Origin: CAYWTX01 sp964461295
GTDB taxonomy: Bacteria; Planctomycetota; Phycisphaerae; SM23-33
DNA length: 6,733 bases
NCBI GenBank assembly: GCA_964461295.1
Contig: CAYWTX010000003.1
Coordinates: 1-6,733, forward strand
Direction of reading: 5' to 3'
Part shown: piece by piece, positions 1 to 6,440 of the stretch
Layout: every line of letters starts with the position of its first letter
How positions within the stretch are numbered: the stretch's first letter is position 1
Made by a program: the position numbers and the translations under genes
Notes under the pieces: model-generated
What the model was told of the DNA's origin: nothing
Database searches by the model: none
Seen by the model: the letters and a program-made list of their open reading frames with translations, nothing else

Positions 1-2371
1 CGCGGGTGAAGGCGGACCTGTGCCGCCGCAACGTTTCCTCGGCGATCTCGGCCAGGCCCTCGCCCTCGATCCGCGACGTGGCGCCGGGCATGTACGCGTC
101 GATGAACTTGCGGCCCAGGCCGACGGCCTCGAAGAGCTGGGCGGCGAAGTAGCTGCGCAGCGTGGAGATCCCCATCTTGCTCATCGTCTTGAGGAGGCCC
201 TTCTTGACCGCGGCGACGTAGTTGTCGGCCAGGTTGCCGGCGTCCTCGTTGCCCAGTTCGCCGCGGCGGCGCAGCTCGTCGACGACCTCGAAGGCCAGGT
301 AGGGGTTGACGGCGTTGGCGCCGAAGCCCGACAGCAGGCAGAAGTGCATCACCTCGCGCGGCTCGCCGCTTTCGACGGCGATGCCCGCCCGCGCCCGCAG
401 GCGCCGCTCCAGCAGCGCGTGATGCACCGCGCTGGTCGCCAGCAGCGCCGGGATGGGCGCCAGCAGCTCCGACATCCCGCGGTCCGACAGGATCACGAGC
501 GACGCGCCGTCGCGCACGGCCTGGGCCGCACGCTCCACCAGGTCCTCGATTCCGCGGCGCAGGGCCTCGCCGGCGTCCGCGCCGGCGGAGTCGAACAGGG
601 CCTGCACGGTCGCCACGCGGAACTCCTCCCGCGTCTCCTCGCGGAGCCGGTCGATGTCCTCGTTGGCCAGGATGGGGTGCGGCAGGCGCAGCATGCGGCA
701 GTGCTCGGGGCCTTCGTCCAGCAGGTTCCGCTCGCGCCCGACGTAGGACATCAGGCTCATCACCAGCCCCTCGCGCAGCGGGTCGATGGGCGGATTGGTC
801 ACCTGCGCGAAGAGCTGCTTGAAGTAGTCGAACAGCAGCTTGGGGCGGTCGCTCAGCACGGCCAGGGCCGCGTCGTTTCCCATCGAGCCGACGGGTTCCT
901 GCCCGTCGCGTGCCATGGGCGTCAGGATCATCGACAGCTCTTCGCGCGTGTAGCCGAACGCCCGCATCTTGCCGACGAGCGCGCCGCGGTCCTCGGCCCG
1001 CGGCTGGGAGGGCGTGAACAGCCCGCGAAGCTCGATGCGGTTCTCCTCCAGCCAGCGGCGGTAGGGCTTCTGGCGGGCGATGCGGCTCTTGATCTCGTTG
1101 TCGGTGACGATCCGCTGCTCGGCGATATCGACCAGGAACATCCGCCCGGGCTGGAGCCGCCCCTTCTGCTGAATCTTCTCGATCGGCAGGTCGATCACGC
1201 CGACCTCGCTGCCGAGGACGACCAGCCCGTCGGCGGTCACCACGTAGCGGGCGGGGCGCAGGCCGTTGCGGTCGAGCGTCCCGCCGACGAGCCGCCCGTC
1301 GGTGAAGACCATGGCGGCCGGGCCGTCCCACGGCTCCTGGAACGCCGAGTGGAATTCATAGAAGGCCCGCTTGTCGGTGCTGATGTGGTAGCTGGCGCCG
1401 AAGGCCTCGGGGATGAGCATCATCATCGCGTGCGGCAGGCTTCGCCCGGCCTGGACGAGCAGTTCCAGCGCGTTGTCGAAGCACATGGAGTCGCTGCCGT
1501 CGGGGGTGAGGATGGGCTTGAGGTCCTCGACGTGCTCGGCGAAGGCGGGGCTGGCGAGGTTCATCTCTCGCGCCCGCATCCGGTTGCGGTTGCCGCTCAG
1601 CGTGTTGATCTCGCCGTTGTGGGCGAGATAGCGGAACGGCTGCGCCAGCCGCCAGTTCGGGAACGTGTTGGTGCTGTAGCGCTGGTGGACGATCGCCAAC
1701 GCCGTCGCCGTCCGCTCGTCGAGCAGGTCCGGGTAGTACTCGAAGAGCTGGGCGGCCATGAACATGCCCTTGTAGACCATCGTGCGCCCGGACAGGGAAC
1801 AGACGTAGAAGTCGTTGGCCGCCTGGCCTAGTTGCTCGCGGACGAGGCGTTCGGCCCGTTTGCGGGCGAGGTAGAGCTTACGTTCCAGTTCGTCCTCGGG
1901 CAGACCGGCGGCGTCGAGGAACACCTGGCGGATGACCGGCTGGGCCTGTTTGGCGAGGTCGCCCAGGCCGGAGTCGTCGAACGGCACCTGGCGCCAGCCC
2001 AGCAGCTTCAGGCCGTGGTGGGCCATCGCCGCGACGAGGAGGTCGTCGCACCGGCGGCGCACGGCCTGGTCTTGCGGCGAGAAGACCATGCCCGCGCCGT
2101 AGGCCCCGCCGGCGGGCAGGGCGACTGCCTGGCGGGCCATTTCCTCGGCCAGGAGTTCGTGGGGGATGTGCAGGAGGATGCCGGCGCCGTCGCCGGTGAT
2201 CTCGTCGCTGCCGGCGGCGCCGCGGTGGTGCAGGTTCAGCAGGACCTGCTTGCCCAGCTCGACGACGCGGTGCTCGCGCCGGCCGCTGATGTTGACGACG
2301 GCGCCGATGCCGCAGGCGTCGTGTTCAAGAGCAGGATCATAGAGGGCGTACGGTTTCGGTTGCACGCGCAT
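1..2371 (-). CDS. gltB: Glutamate synthase large (alpha) subunit, N-terminal half, truncated by the window edge
   Basis: GltB takes ammonia from glutamine and passes it through an internal tunnel to 2-oxoglutarate, giving two glutamates. It works in the cytoplasm with the small subunit GltD. Reading leftward from the ATG at 2371, 790 codons are open with no stop, so the protein is incomplete; family members have about 1,500 residues. Residues 11-21 read YDPALEHDACG, placing the class II amidotransferase nucleophile at Cys20 after a 19-residue propeptide that is normally cleaved. Other glutaminase motifs are HHRGAAG (48-54), RYSTNTFPNW (231-240), AHNGEINT (250-257) and DRNGLRPARY (367-376). 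The central domain follows and includes FAQVTNPPIDPLREG. KMGISTLRSY lies near the cut, so the frame ends about where the FMN-binding domain should begin. No ideal ribosome site precedes this ATG; a GTG two codons in is better spaced from GAGG. gltD is not in the window. Family assignment is secure. Confidence 0.96.
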   Translation of the reverse strand, partial: MRVQPKPYALYDPALEHDACGIGAVVNISGRREHRVVELGKQVLLNLHHRGAAGSDEITGDGAGILLHIPHELLAEEMARQAVALPAGGAYGAGMVFSPQDQAVRRRCDDLLVAAMAHHGLKLLGWRQVPFDDSGLGDLAKQAQPVIRQVFLDAAGLPEDELERKLYLARKRAERLVREQLGQAANDFYVCSLSGRTMVYKGMFMAAQLFEYYPDLLDERTATALAIVHQRYSTNTFPNWRLAQPFRYLAHNGEINTLSGNRNRMRAREMNLASPAFAEHVEDLKPILTPDGSDSMCFDNALELLVQAGRSLPHAMMMLIPEAFGASYHISTDKRAFYEFHSAFQEPWDGPAAMVFTDGRLVGGTLDRNGLRPARYVVTADGLVVLGSEVGVIDLPIEKIQQKGRLQPGRMFLVDIAEQRIVTDNEIKSRIARQKPYRRWLEENRIELRGLFTPSQPRAEDRGALVGKMRAFGYTREELSMILTPMARDGQEPVGSMGNDAALAVLSDRPKLLFDYFKQLFAQVTNPPIDPLREGLVMSLMSYVGRERNLLDEGPEHCRMLRLPHPILANEDIDRLREETREEFRVATVQALFDSAGADAGEALRRGIEDLVERAAQAVRDGASLVILSDRGMSELLAPIPALLATSAVHHALLERRLRARAGIAVESGEPREVMHFCLLSGFGANAVNPYLAFEVVDELRRRGELGNEDAGNLADNYVAAVKKGLLKTMSKMGISTLRSYFAAQLFEAVGLGRKFIDAYMPGATSRIEGEGLAEIAEETLRRHRSAFTR

Positions 2372-2389
2372 GGCCTCAATCAGGGTTGC

Positions 2390-2408
2390 GGCCCTTGACT
2401 CAAGGGCC
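2390..2408. promoter_or_regulatory. Perfect 19-bp palindrome upstream of gltB, candidate operator
   Basis: GGCCCTTGA, a central C, and TCAAGGGCC form a perfect inverted repeat with 9-bp arms. It ends 18 bases before the gltB start codon. If gltB is transcribed from the AT-rich patch just to its right, the palindrome falls in the first part of the transcript. The one-base centre suits a dimeric DNA-binding protein better than an RNA hairpin, although an RNA stem with a slightly larger loop is possible. The symmetry is seen directly; the operator role is inferred, and I do not recognise the site as that of a named regulator. Confidence 0.5.
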
Positions 2409-2470
2409 CACCAGACACTTTATACCTGCAAGCGGCAGTATAAGGAAAGGTCTTTGCACTTATAGCACGC
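2409..2470. promoter_or_regulatory. AT-rich patch with -10-like boxes, likely promoter zone for gltB
   Basis: This short AT-rich stretch stands out in GC-rich surroundings, upstream of gltB. Reading toward gltB it offers TATACT (2442-2437) and TATAAA (2424-2419), both close to the sigma70 -10 consensus, but neither has a convincing -35 box at 16-18 bp. Reading toward htrA it has TATAAG (2439-2444), also without a good -35. It also holds an imperfect inverted repeat at 2421-2442: TATACCTGC against GCAGTATA, with one unpaired base. Position and composition support a promoter; the exact start site is not resolved. Confidence 0.35.
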
Positions 2471-2596
2471 ATCAGGAATGCTTGTAGCGGGCCGATGGCC
2501 CCGCCCGAATCGCTTGCGGCGGCGCCGCCGGGCGTTTCTCTGGCCGAGGAATCGACCCGCGGGCGCGCCGCCGAGATAGAATGCGGTGTCTCAGGC

Positions 2597-2623
2597 GCGA
2601 ACCGGATGTTGCAGGACTGCGTA
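2597..2623 (+). promoter_or_regulatory. Possible ECF-sigma-type promoter for htrA
   Basis: GCGAAC at 2597-2602 and CGTA at 2620-2623 are separated by 17 bases. This resembles the AAC...CGTA layout of several extracytoplasmic-function sigma promoters; for example, the Bacillus sigma-W consensus has AAAC and CGTA 16 bases apart. Start of transcription would fall near 2630, giving a leader of about 40 bases. htrA genes are often under envelope-stress sigma control, which makes this plausible, but short boxes like these occur by chance. Confidence 0.25.
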
Positions 2624-2660
2624 GGTACCAGTAAGGATAGTATGAGAACCATTTTGAGAG

Positions 2661-2665
2661 AGGAG
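2661..2665 (+). promoter_or_regulatory. Strong ribosome binding site of htrA
   Basis: AGGAG, within the purine run GAGAGAGGAG (2656-2665), lies seven bases before the ATG at 2673. It is the clearest Shine-Dalgarno sequence in the window and fixes the htrA start. Confidence 0.8.
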
Positions 2666-2672
2666 TTCCACC

Positions 2673-4211
2673 ATGAAAGGTTTTGTGCGGGCGATGCCTC
2701 TGGCGGCGGCGATTGCGTTGGCGGCGACGGTGGTCTTCTACGGGCCCACGCTGGCGGGACGGGCGGCGTACGAGGTGGCCGCGGGCGAGACGCGGGCGGC
2801 CCGCGAGCAGCTCAAGGAGATGAGCAGCCAGGTGCAGCTCTCGCGGCTGTACCGCACGGTGGCCCAGGCGGTCAAACCGTCGGTGGTCGTCGTGCACGTG
2901 GAGCAGAAGATTTCGTACGCCCAGCCGCAGGGGACGCCGGAGATGGACGACTTCTTCCGGCGGTTCTTCGGCGAGCAGGGCCCGGAGCAGGACGCCCCGC
3001 GGCGGCCGCGGCGGCAGATGGAGCTGCCCCGGCAGCGGGAGTACATGACGCGCGGGCTGGGCAGCGGCGCCATCGTCGACGCCAAGAACGGGTACATCGT
3101 GACCAACTGGCACGTTGTGCACGACGCGGACAAGGTCAACGTCATCCTGCACGACAACCGGCGACTGGAGGCCGAGTGGGTGAAGACCGACGCGGCCACG
3201 GACCTGGCGATCATCAAGGTGAAGGGCGGCGAACTGGTGGACGTGCCGCTGGGCGACAGCGACAAGATGGAGGTGGGGGACCTGGTGATGGCGATCGGCG
3301 CGCCGGAGGGCCTGCCGCAGACGGTGACGACGGGGATCGTTTCCGCCAAGGGCCGCACCACCGGGCGCGGCGGCAGCTACCAGGACTTCCTGCAGACCGA
3401 CGCGGCCATCAACCACGGCAACAGCGGCGGGCCGCTGGTGAACATGCAGGGCGAGGTGATCGGGATCAACACGGCCATCGTTTCTCGCACGGGCGTCAAC
3501 GAGGGCATCGGCCTGGCGATCCCGTCGAACATGGTCCGGCAGGTGATGGACCAGCTCATCAGCAAGGGCAAGGTGGTGCGCGGCTATCTGGGCGTGCGGA
3601 TTCAGGAAGTCGACGAGAAACTGGCCAAGAGCTTCAAGCTGCCGCACATGAAGGGCGCCTTGGTGTCGCAAGTGGCGGGCGGCAGCCCGGCCGAGAAGGC
3701 CAGGCTCCAGGTGGGCGACTTCATTACGGCCATTAACGGCAAGACCATCGAGACCGTCAACGACCTGCGGAATTACGTGGCCTCGCTGGAGGCGAACAAG
3801 GCGTACCCGTTCACGGTGTACCGCAACGGCGAGAAGAAGACGCTGGACGTCACGCTGACCGAGCAGCCGGAAGACATGGCCGTCGCGTTCGGCGACAGCG
3901 GCGGCGCCCCATCGGCGACGAGCACGAAGTTCGGCATCAAGGTGGCCGACCTGACCGACGAACTGGCCGAGAAGTACGGATACAAGAAGAAGCCCGACGG
4001 CGTGGTGATCGTCGAGGTCAAGGGCGGCTCGGACGCCTCCGACGGCCTGCGCGAAGGCATGGTCGTGATGCAGGTGCAGGACCACAAGACGGCGACCGTG
4101 GCGGACTTCAACAAGGCGATCTCGGCCGCCGACGCCAAGAGCGGCGTGCGGCTGCACGTGACGACAGCGACGGGAGAGCAACGCTTCGTGTTCGTGGCGC
4201 CGGAGAAATGA
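2673..4211 (+). CDS. htrA: HtrA/DegP-family periplasmic serine endoprotease with two PDZ domains
   Basis: This 512-residue protein belongs to the HtrA/DegP group, which degrades or refolds misfolded proteins outside the cytoplasmic membrane. Residues 1-32 form a basic, then hydrophobic segment: a signal peptide or an uncleaved anchor. A flexible region at 80-127 contains MDDFFRRFFG, common in this family. The trypsin-like domain carries the full triad: His147 in TNWHVV, Asp177 in ATDLAI and Ser251 in GNSGGPL. PDZ1 spans about 303-397, beginning GYLGV, and PDZ2 about 418-510. Length and domain order match DegP/MucD proteins. Two positions differ from the usual motifs: Trp146 where Asn or Ala is common, and GAPEGL (209-214) where GNPFGL is typical. 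The start is set by a strong AGGAG. The gene stands alone between gltB (divergent) and a separate downstream cluster. The family call is very secure; whether it acts as DegP, DegQ or MucD cannot be told from sequence. Confidence 0.95.
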   Translation: MKGFVRAMPLAAAIALAATVVFYGPTLAGRAAYEVAAGETRAAREQLKEMSSQVQLSRLYRTVAQAVKPSVVVVHVEQKISYAQPQGTPEMDDFFRRFFGEQGPEQDAPRRPRRQMELPRQREYMTRGLGSGAIVDAKNGYIVTNWHVVHDADKVNVILHDNRRLEAEWVKTDAATDLAIIKVKGGELVDVPLGDSDKMEVGDLVMAIGAPEGLPQTVTTGIVSAKGRTTGRGGSYQDFLQTDAAINHGNSGGPLVNMQGEVIGINTAIVSRTGVNEGIGLAIPSNMVRQVMDQLISKGKVVRGYLGVRIQEVDEKLAKSFKLPHMKGALVSQVAGGSPAEKARLQVGDFITAINGKTIETVNDLRNYVASLEANKAYPFTVYRNGEKKTLDVTLTEQPEDMAVAFGDSGGAPSATSTKFGIKVADLTDELAEKYGYKKKPDGVVIVEVKGGSDASDGLREGMVVMQVQDHKTATVADFNKAISAADAKSGVRLHVTTATGEQRFVFVAPEK

Positions 4212-4232
4212 CCACGGTCTTGGCGACTGTGG
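4212..4232 (+). terminator. Hairpin directly after the htrA stop codon, possible terminator
   Basis: CCACGGTC and GACTGTGG pair over eight positions (one G-U) around the loop TTGGC. The stem begins on the base after the TGA stop. No T-run follows, so it is not a classic intrinsic terminator. It could still pause polymerase or protect the 3' end of the mRNA. A second, weaker stem (AGCCCA/TGGGCT) lies at about 4254-4271. Confidence 0.4.
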
Positions 4233-4482
4233 CGTCATGGGTGCGTCCTGTTCAGCCCAGCGGCTTGGGCTGTAGTCCGTCAGTCTTTCAGGCTGAGGAT
4301 GCCGGCAACGCCGCCGCCGCGCTGCGAGCGATCGCCGAAGCTTGACAAGAATGGCTTGGGCCACTACGGTGGGGGCCGAATCGGCCGGAGTCGCGCCGGG
4401 TGCGCGCCGCTTCCGCAAGCCGGGACCTGTAACCCATTGTCGCCGTTGCTGATTACGTCGCCGGGTAGTCGAAGGTGAGGAT
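4233..4482. other. Noncoding gap between htrA and the downstream cluster
   Basis: Apart from the candidate promoter and small stems noted separately, I see nothing in these 250 bases. No coding frame here looks like a protein, and I see no tRNA or recognisable riboswitch. The part after 4377 would be the leader of the nitroreductase mRNA. It ends with the purine-rich AAGGTGAGG (4472-4480), which serves as the ribosome site of the next gene. Confidence 0.5.
4342..4370 (+). promoter_or_regulatory. Sigma70-type promoter for the nitroreductase-atpC-hemC cluster
   Basis: A perfect -35 box, TTGACA (4342-4347), is followed by a 17-bp spacer and TACGGT (4365-4370). The latter keeps the important first, second and last bases of the -10 consensus. 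Transcription would begin near 4377, leaving an untranslated leader of about 105 bases before the ATG at 4483. It is the best promoter match in the window and sits in the only long gap upstream of the cluster. Confidence 0.5.
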
Positions 4483-4992
4483 ATGGATCTGCACGAAGCG
4501 ATTGAGCAGCGATGGAGCGTGCGGCAGTTCGAGCCTCGGCCCGTCGAGGAAGAGAAGTTGCTGCGGGTGCTGGAGGCGGGGCGGCTGTCGCCGTCGGCGA
4601 AGAACCGCCAGGAGCGGAAGGTCGTCGTGGTGCGCGAGGAGGCCCGTCGCCGGGCCCTGGCCGAGGCGGCGGAGCAGCCCTGGCTGGCGGCGGCGCCGGT
4701 GATTCTGGCGATGGTCGGAACCACGCCGGAAAGCGTGATGCACTGCGGCGTGCCGACCGACCCCGTCGACTGTGCCATCGCGCTGGACCATATGTCGTTG
4801 GCGGCCGTGGCGGAAGGGCTGGGCACGTGCTGGATCGGGCACTTCGACCAGGATGCCTGCCGGCGGATTCTGGGCGTTCCGGCGGCGGCGAAGATCGTCG
4901 AGCTGATGCCGCTGGGCTACCCCTCCGGGCGGCGCAAGAGCCGGGCGAGGAAAGAGCTTCAGGAAGTGGTGTGCCACGAGCAATACAGGTAG
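4483..4992 (+). CDS. Nitroreductase-family flavoprotein
   Basis: This 169-residue protein belongs to the nitroreductase superfamily: FMN-binding homodimers that use NAD(P)H to reduce nitro compounds, quinones or other small substrates. The N-terminal RWSVRQFE (10-17) matches the RxSxRxF phosphate-contact motif. LSPSAKNRQ (35-43) matches the SPSAxNxQ segment that contacts FMN. The C-terminal half has AEGLGTCWIG (110-119), typical of the family, then LGVP and LMPLGYPSG (141-149). The length fits short single-domain members. After NRQ the usual Pro-Trp/Phe is replaced by ERK. The physiological substrate cannot be inferred. The ATG at 4483 is supported by AAGGTGA just upstream and by the motif only ten residues in. 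It is the first gene of a tight plus-strand cluster with atpC and hemC, and no flavin or heme-oxidation partner adjoins it to hint at function. Confidence 0.87.
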   Translation: MDLHEAIEQRWSVRQFEPRPVEEEKLLRVLEAGRLSPSAKNRQERKVVVVREEARRRALAEAAEQPWLAAAPVILAMVGTTPESVMHCGVPTDPVDCAIALDHMSLAAVAEGLGTCWIGHFDQDACRRILGVPAAAKIVELMPLGYPSGRRKSRARKELQEVVCHEQYR

Positions 4993-5010
4993 CGGCCGCT
5001 GGCGGGCCGC
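4992..5010 (+). other. Intercistronic GC hairpin between the nitroreductase gene and atpC
   Basis: GCGGCC (4992-4997) pairs perfectly with GGCCGC (5005-5010) around a seven-base loop. The stem starts at the last base of the upstream stop codon and ends just before the purine run GGTGAAGG (5011-5018) that serves as the atpC ribosome site. Without a T-run it is unlikely to be a full terminator. It may attenuate, stabilise an mRNA end, or affect access to the atpC start. Confidence 0.4.
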
Positions 5011-5028
5011 GGTGAAGGCTGCAAGACC

Positions 5029-5457
5029 ATGGCCGAGTATCGCAGACCGTTTCAGTGCGAGGTGGTGACGCCGCAGGGCAAGGCCTACGGCGGGGAAATC
5101 ATCAGTGCGGTGATTCCAGCGGCCGACGGGCTGTTGGGGATTCTGGGCGGGCACTCGCCGATGGTGGCGTTGATGGTGGGCGGGCCGATGCGGCTGCGAC
5201 TGGCGGACGGGCAGAAGCTGGAGTACTACGTGGCGCACGGGTTCGCCCAGTTCGCGGGCAACGCGCTGACGCTGCTGGTGGAGGAATGCCTGCCGTCGGG
5301 CGAGCTGGATCCCGACGAGGCATACAAGGACATGGAGCGGGCGACGACGCTGCCTCAGGACTCGCCGGAGCAGCGCGAGGTGCGACAAGAGGACATTAAG
5401 GCGGCCCGCTGGCACCTGCGGATGGCCCAGCAGTACGCCAAAGCCAAGGCACTCTGA
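5029..5457 (+). CDS. atpC: F1Fo ATP synthase epsilon subunit
   Basis: The epsilon subunit is part of the central stalk of ATP synthase on the cytoplasmic face of the membrane. It couples rotor movement to the F1 head and can inhibit ATP hydrolysis. The 142-residue product is close to the usual 130-140. The N-terminal beta-sandwich domain (about 7-86) shows FQCEVVTPQG, a conserved VIPAADGLLGIL stretch (28-39), GHSP (41-44) in place of the common GHAP, and HGFAQFAGN (70-78) before the TLLVEE strand. The C-terminal part (about 92-140) is charged and should form the two regulatory helices. AAGG lies ten bases before the ATG. Normally atpC follows atpD at the end of an atp operon; here its neighbours are a nitroreductase 36 bases upstream and hemC 18 bases downstream. 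It therefore appears to be an isolated copy, and whether it is the only one cannot be seen. Confidence 0.93.
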   Translation: MAEYRRPFQCEVVTPQGKAYGGEIISAVIPAADGLLGILGGHSPMVALMVGGPMRLRLADGQKLEYYVAHGFAQFAGNALTLLVEECLPSGELDPDEAYKDMERATTLPQDSPEQREVRQEDIKAARWHLRMAQQYAKAKAL

Positions 5458-5475
5458 GGCCCCGCGCCAGGGCGA

Positions 5476-6399
5476 ATGCACCCAATGGGCGACATCCTGC
5501 GAATCGCGACCCGGGGCAGCCTGCTGGCGATGCGGCAGAGCGAGATGGTGGCTCAGGCCATCCGTAGCGGCAGCGGGGTCGCGGTGGAACTGGTGGCGAT
5601 TGTCACCACCGGAGACCGCCAGGCCGGCTCCCTCGCCGACGCCGGAGGCAAGGGGCTTTTCACGGCCGAACTCGAGGAAGCCCTCCGCGCCGGGCGCGTC
5701 GATGTCGCCGTTCATTCGGCCAAGGACATGCCGGCCGTGCTGGGGGAGGAGTTTGCGATCCTGGCCGTGCCGAGCCGTGCGGACCCGCGCGACGCGGTCG
5801 TGTCGCGGCATGGCCCGTTGGAGTCGCTGCCGCCCGGGGCGCGCGTGGGCACGGGCAGCCCGCGGCGGGCGGCGCAGCTCCTGGCCGCGAGAAGGGACCT
5901 GCGGATCGAGCCGGTCCGCGGCAACGTGGACACCCGCGTGCGGAAGGCGCTCGGCGATGGGGCCGAGCTGGACGCCGTGGTGCTGGCGATGGCCGGCCTG
6001 GACCGTAGCGGACTGCGGGAGCAGTTCGGGCCGTGCATCCATCCGCTGCCGCTGGAGCAGTGCATCCCGGCACCCGGGCAGGGCGTGCTGGCGATCGAGT
6101 CGCTGGCGGCGGCGGGGAAGGCGGCGAAGCTGGCGGCCCTGCTGGAGGACGCCGACTCGCGTCAGGCGCTGCAAGCCGAGCGCGAGGTCGTGCGGCGCCT
6201 ACAGGCCGATTGCCGCAGTTGCCTGGCCGTCCACGTCGCGCCCGGCGACGACGGCTGGCACGGGCTGACGCTGGCGGCGGACAAAGCCGGCAAGCGCCGG
6301 CTGCGGGTCGAGTGGTGGGGCGACTCGGCCGCGGAGGTGGGCGAGGAACTGGCCAGGCACCTCCTGGAACGCAACGCGGATCGCCTGCTGCGGCAGTGA
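5476..6399 (+). CDS. hemC: Porphobilinogen deaminase (hydroxymethylbilane synthase)
   Basis: HemC joins four porphobilinogen units into hydroxymethylbilane, an early cytoplasmic step of heme, siroheme and corrinoid synthesis. The 307 residues match the family length. Visible motifs: LRIATRGS at 8-15; HSAKDMP (80-86) with catalytic Asp84; GTGSPRRAAQL (125-135) and VRGNVDTR (147-154), whose arginines bind substrate carboxylates; and CIPAPGQGVLAIE (196-208). The dipyrromethane cofactor cysteine should be Cys246, in LQADCRSCL; the family norm here is close to GGCxxP, so the glycines and proline are replaced and a second cysteine (249) appears. A second ATG at 5485 would give a 304-residue product. 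AGGG (5469-5472) is rather close to the first ATG and rather far from the second, so the start is uncertain by three codons. It is the last gene of the cluster; no hemA, hemB or hemD adjoins it. Confidence 0.97.
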   Translation: MHPMGDILRIATRGSLLAMRQSEMVAQAIRSGSGVAVELVAIVTTGDRQAGSLADAGGKGLFTAELEEALRAGRVDVAVHSAKDMPAVLGEEFAILAVPSRADPRDAVVSRHGPLESLPPGARVGTGSPRRAAQLLAARRDLRIEPVRGNVDTRVRKALGDGAELDAVVLAMAGLDRSGLREQFGPCIHPLPLEQCIPAPGQGVLAIESLAAAGKAAKLAALLEDADSRQALQAEREVVRRLQADCRSCLAVHVAPGDDGWHGLTLAADKAGKRRLRVEWWGDSAAEVGEELARHLLERNADRLLRQ

Positions 6400-6414
6400 C
6401 CGGTCCGCCAACGC

Positions 6415-6440
6415 GATTCCGCCCTGGCTGAAGGCGGATC
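6415..6440 (+). terminator. Hairpin downstream of hemC, possible transcript end
   Basis: GA-TCCGCC pairs with GGCGGA-TC around a nine-base loop, giving an eight-pair stem with one bulged T at 6417. It begins 15 bases after the hemC stop. There is no T-run, so termination would be weak or factor-dependent. The position is the main support. Confidence 0.4.

Noticed and set aside
20..2398. Two long plus-strand open frames (603 and 188 codons) covering the same DNA as gltB
   Set aside because: They are antisense shadows. The minus strand encodes clear glutamate synthase motifs throughout, and long antisense frames are expected in GC-rich genes.
2380..2652. A 90-codon minus-strand frame in the gltB-htrA gap with a hydrophobic start and a Cys at residue 14 that resembles a lipoprotein signal
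   Set aside because: It lacks the basic residues of a signal peptide, the rest looks random, and it would cover the promoter region of both flanking genes.
2472..4826. A 784-codon minus-strand open frame crossing htrA and into the nitroreductase gene
   Set aside because: It overlaps two well-supported plus-strand genes, spans their promoter region, and is dominated by Arg, His and Ala with no recognisable domain.
4453..6174. A 573-codon minus-strand open frame opposite the nitroreductase, atpC and hemC genes
   Set aside because: It is antisense to three genes with strong family motifs and shows shadow-type composition.
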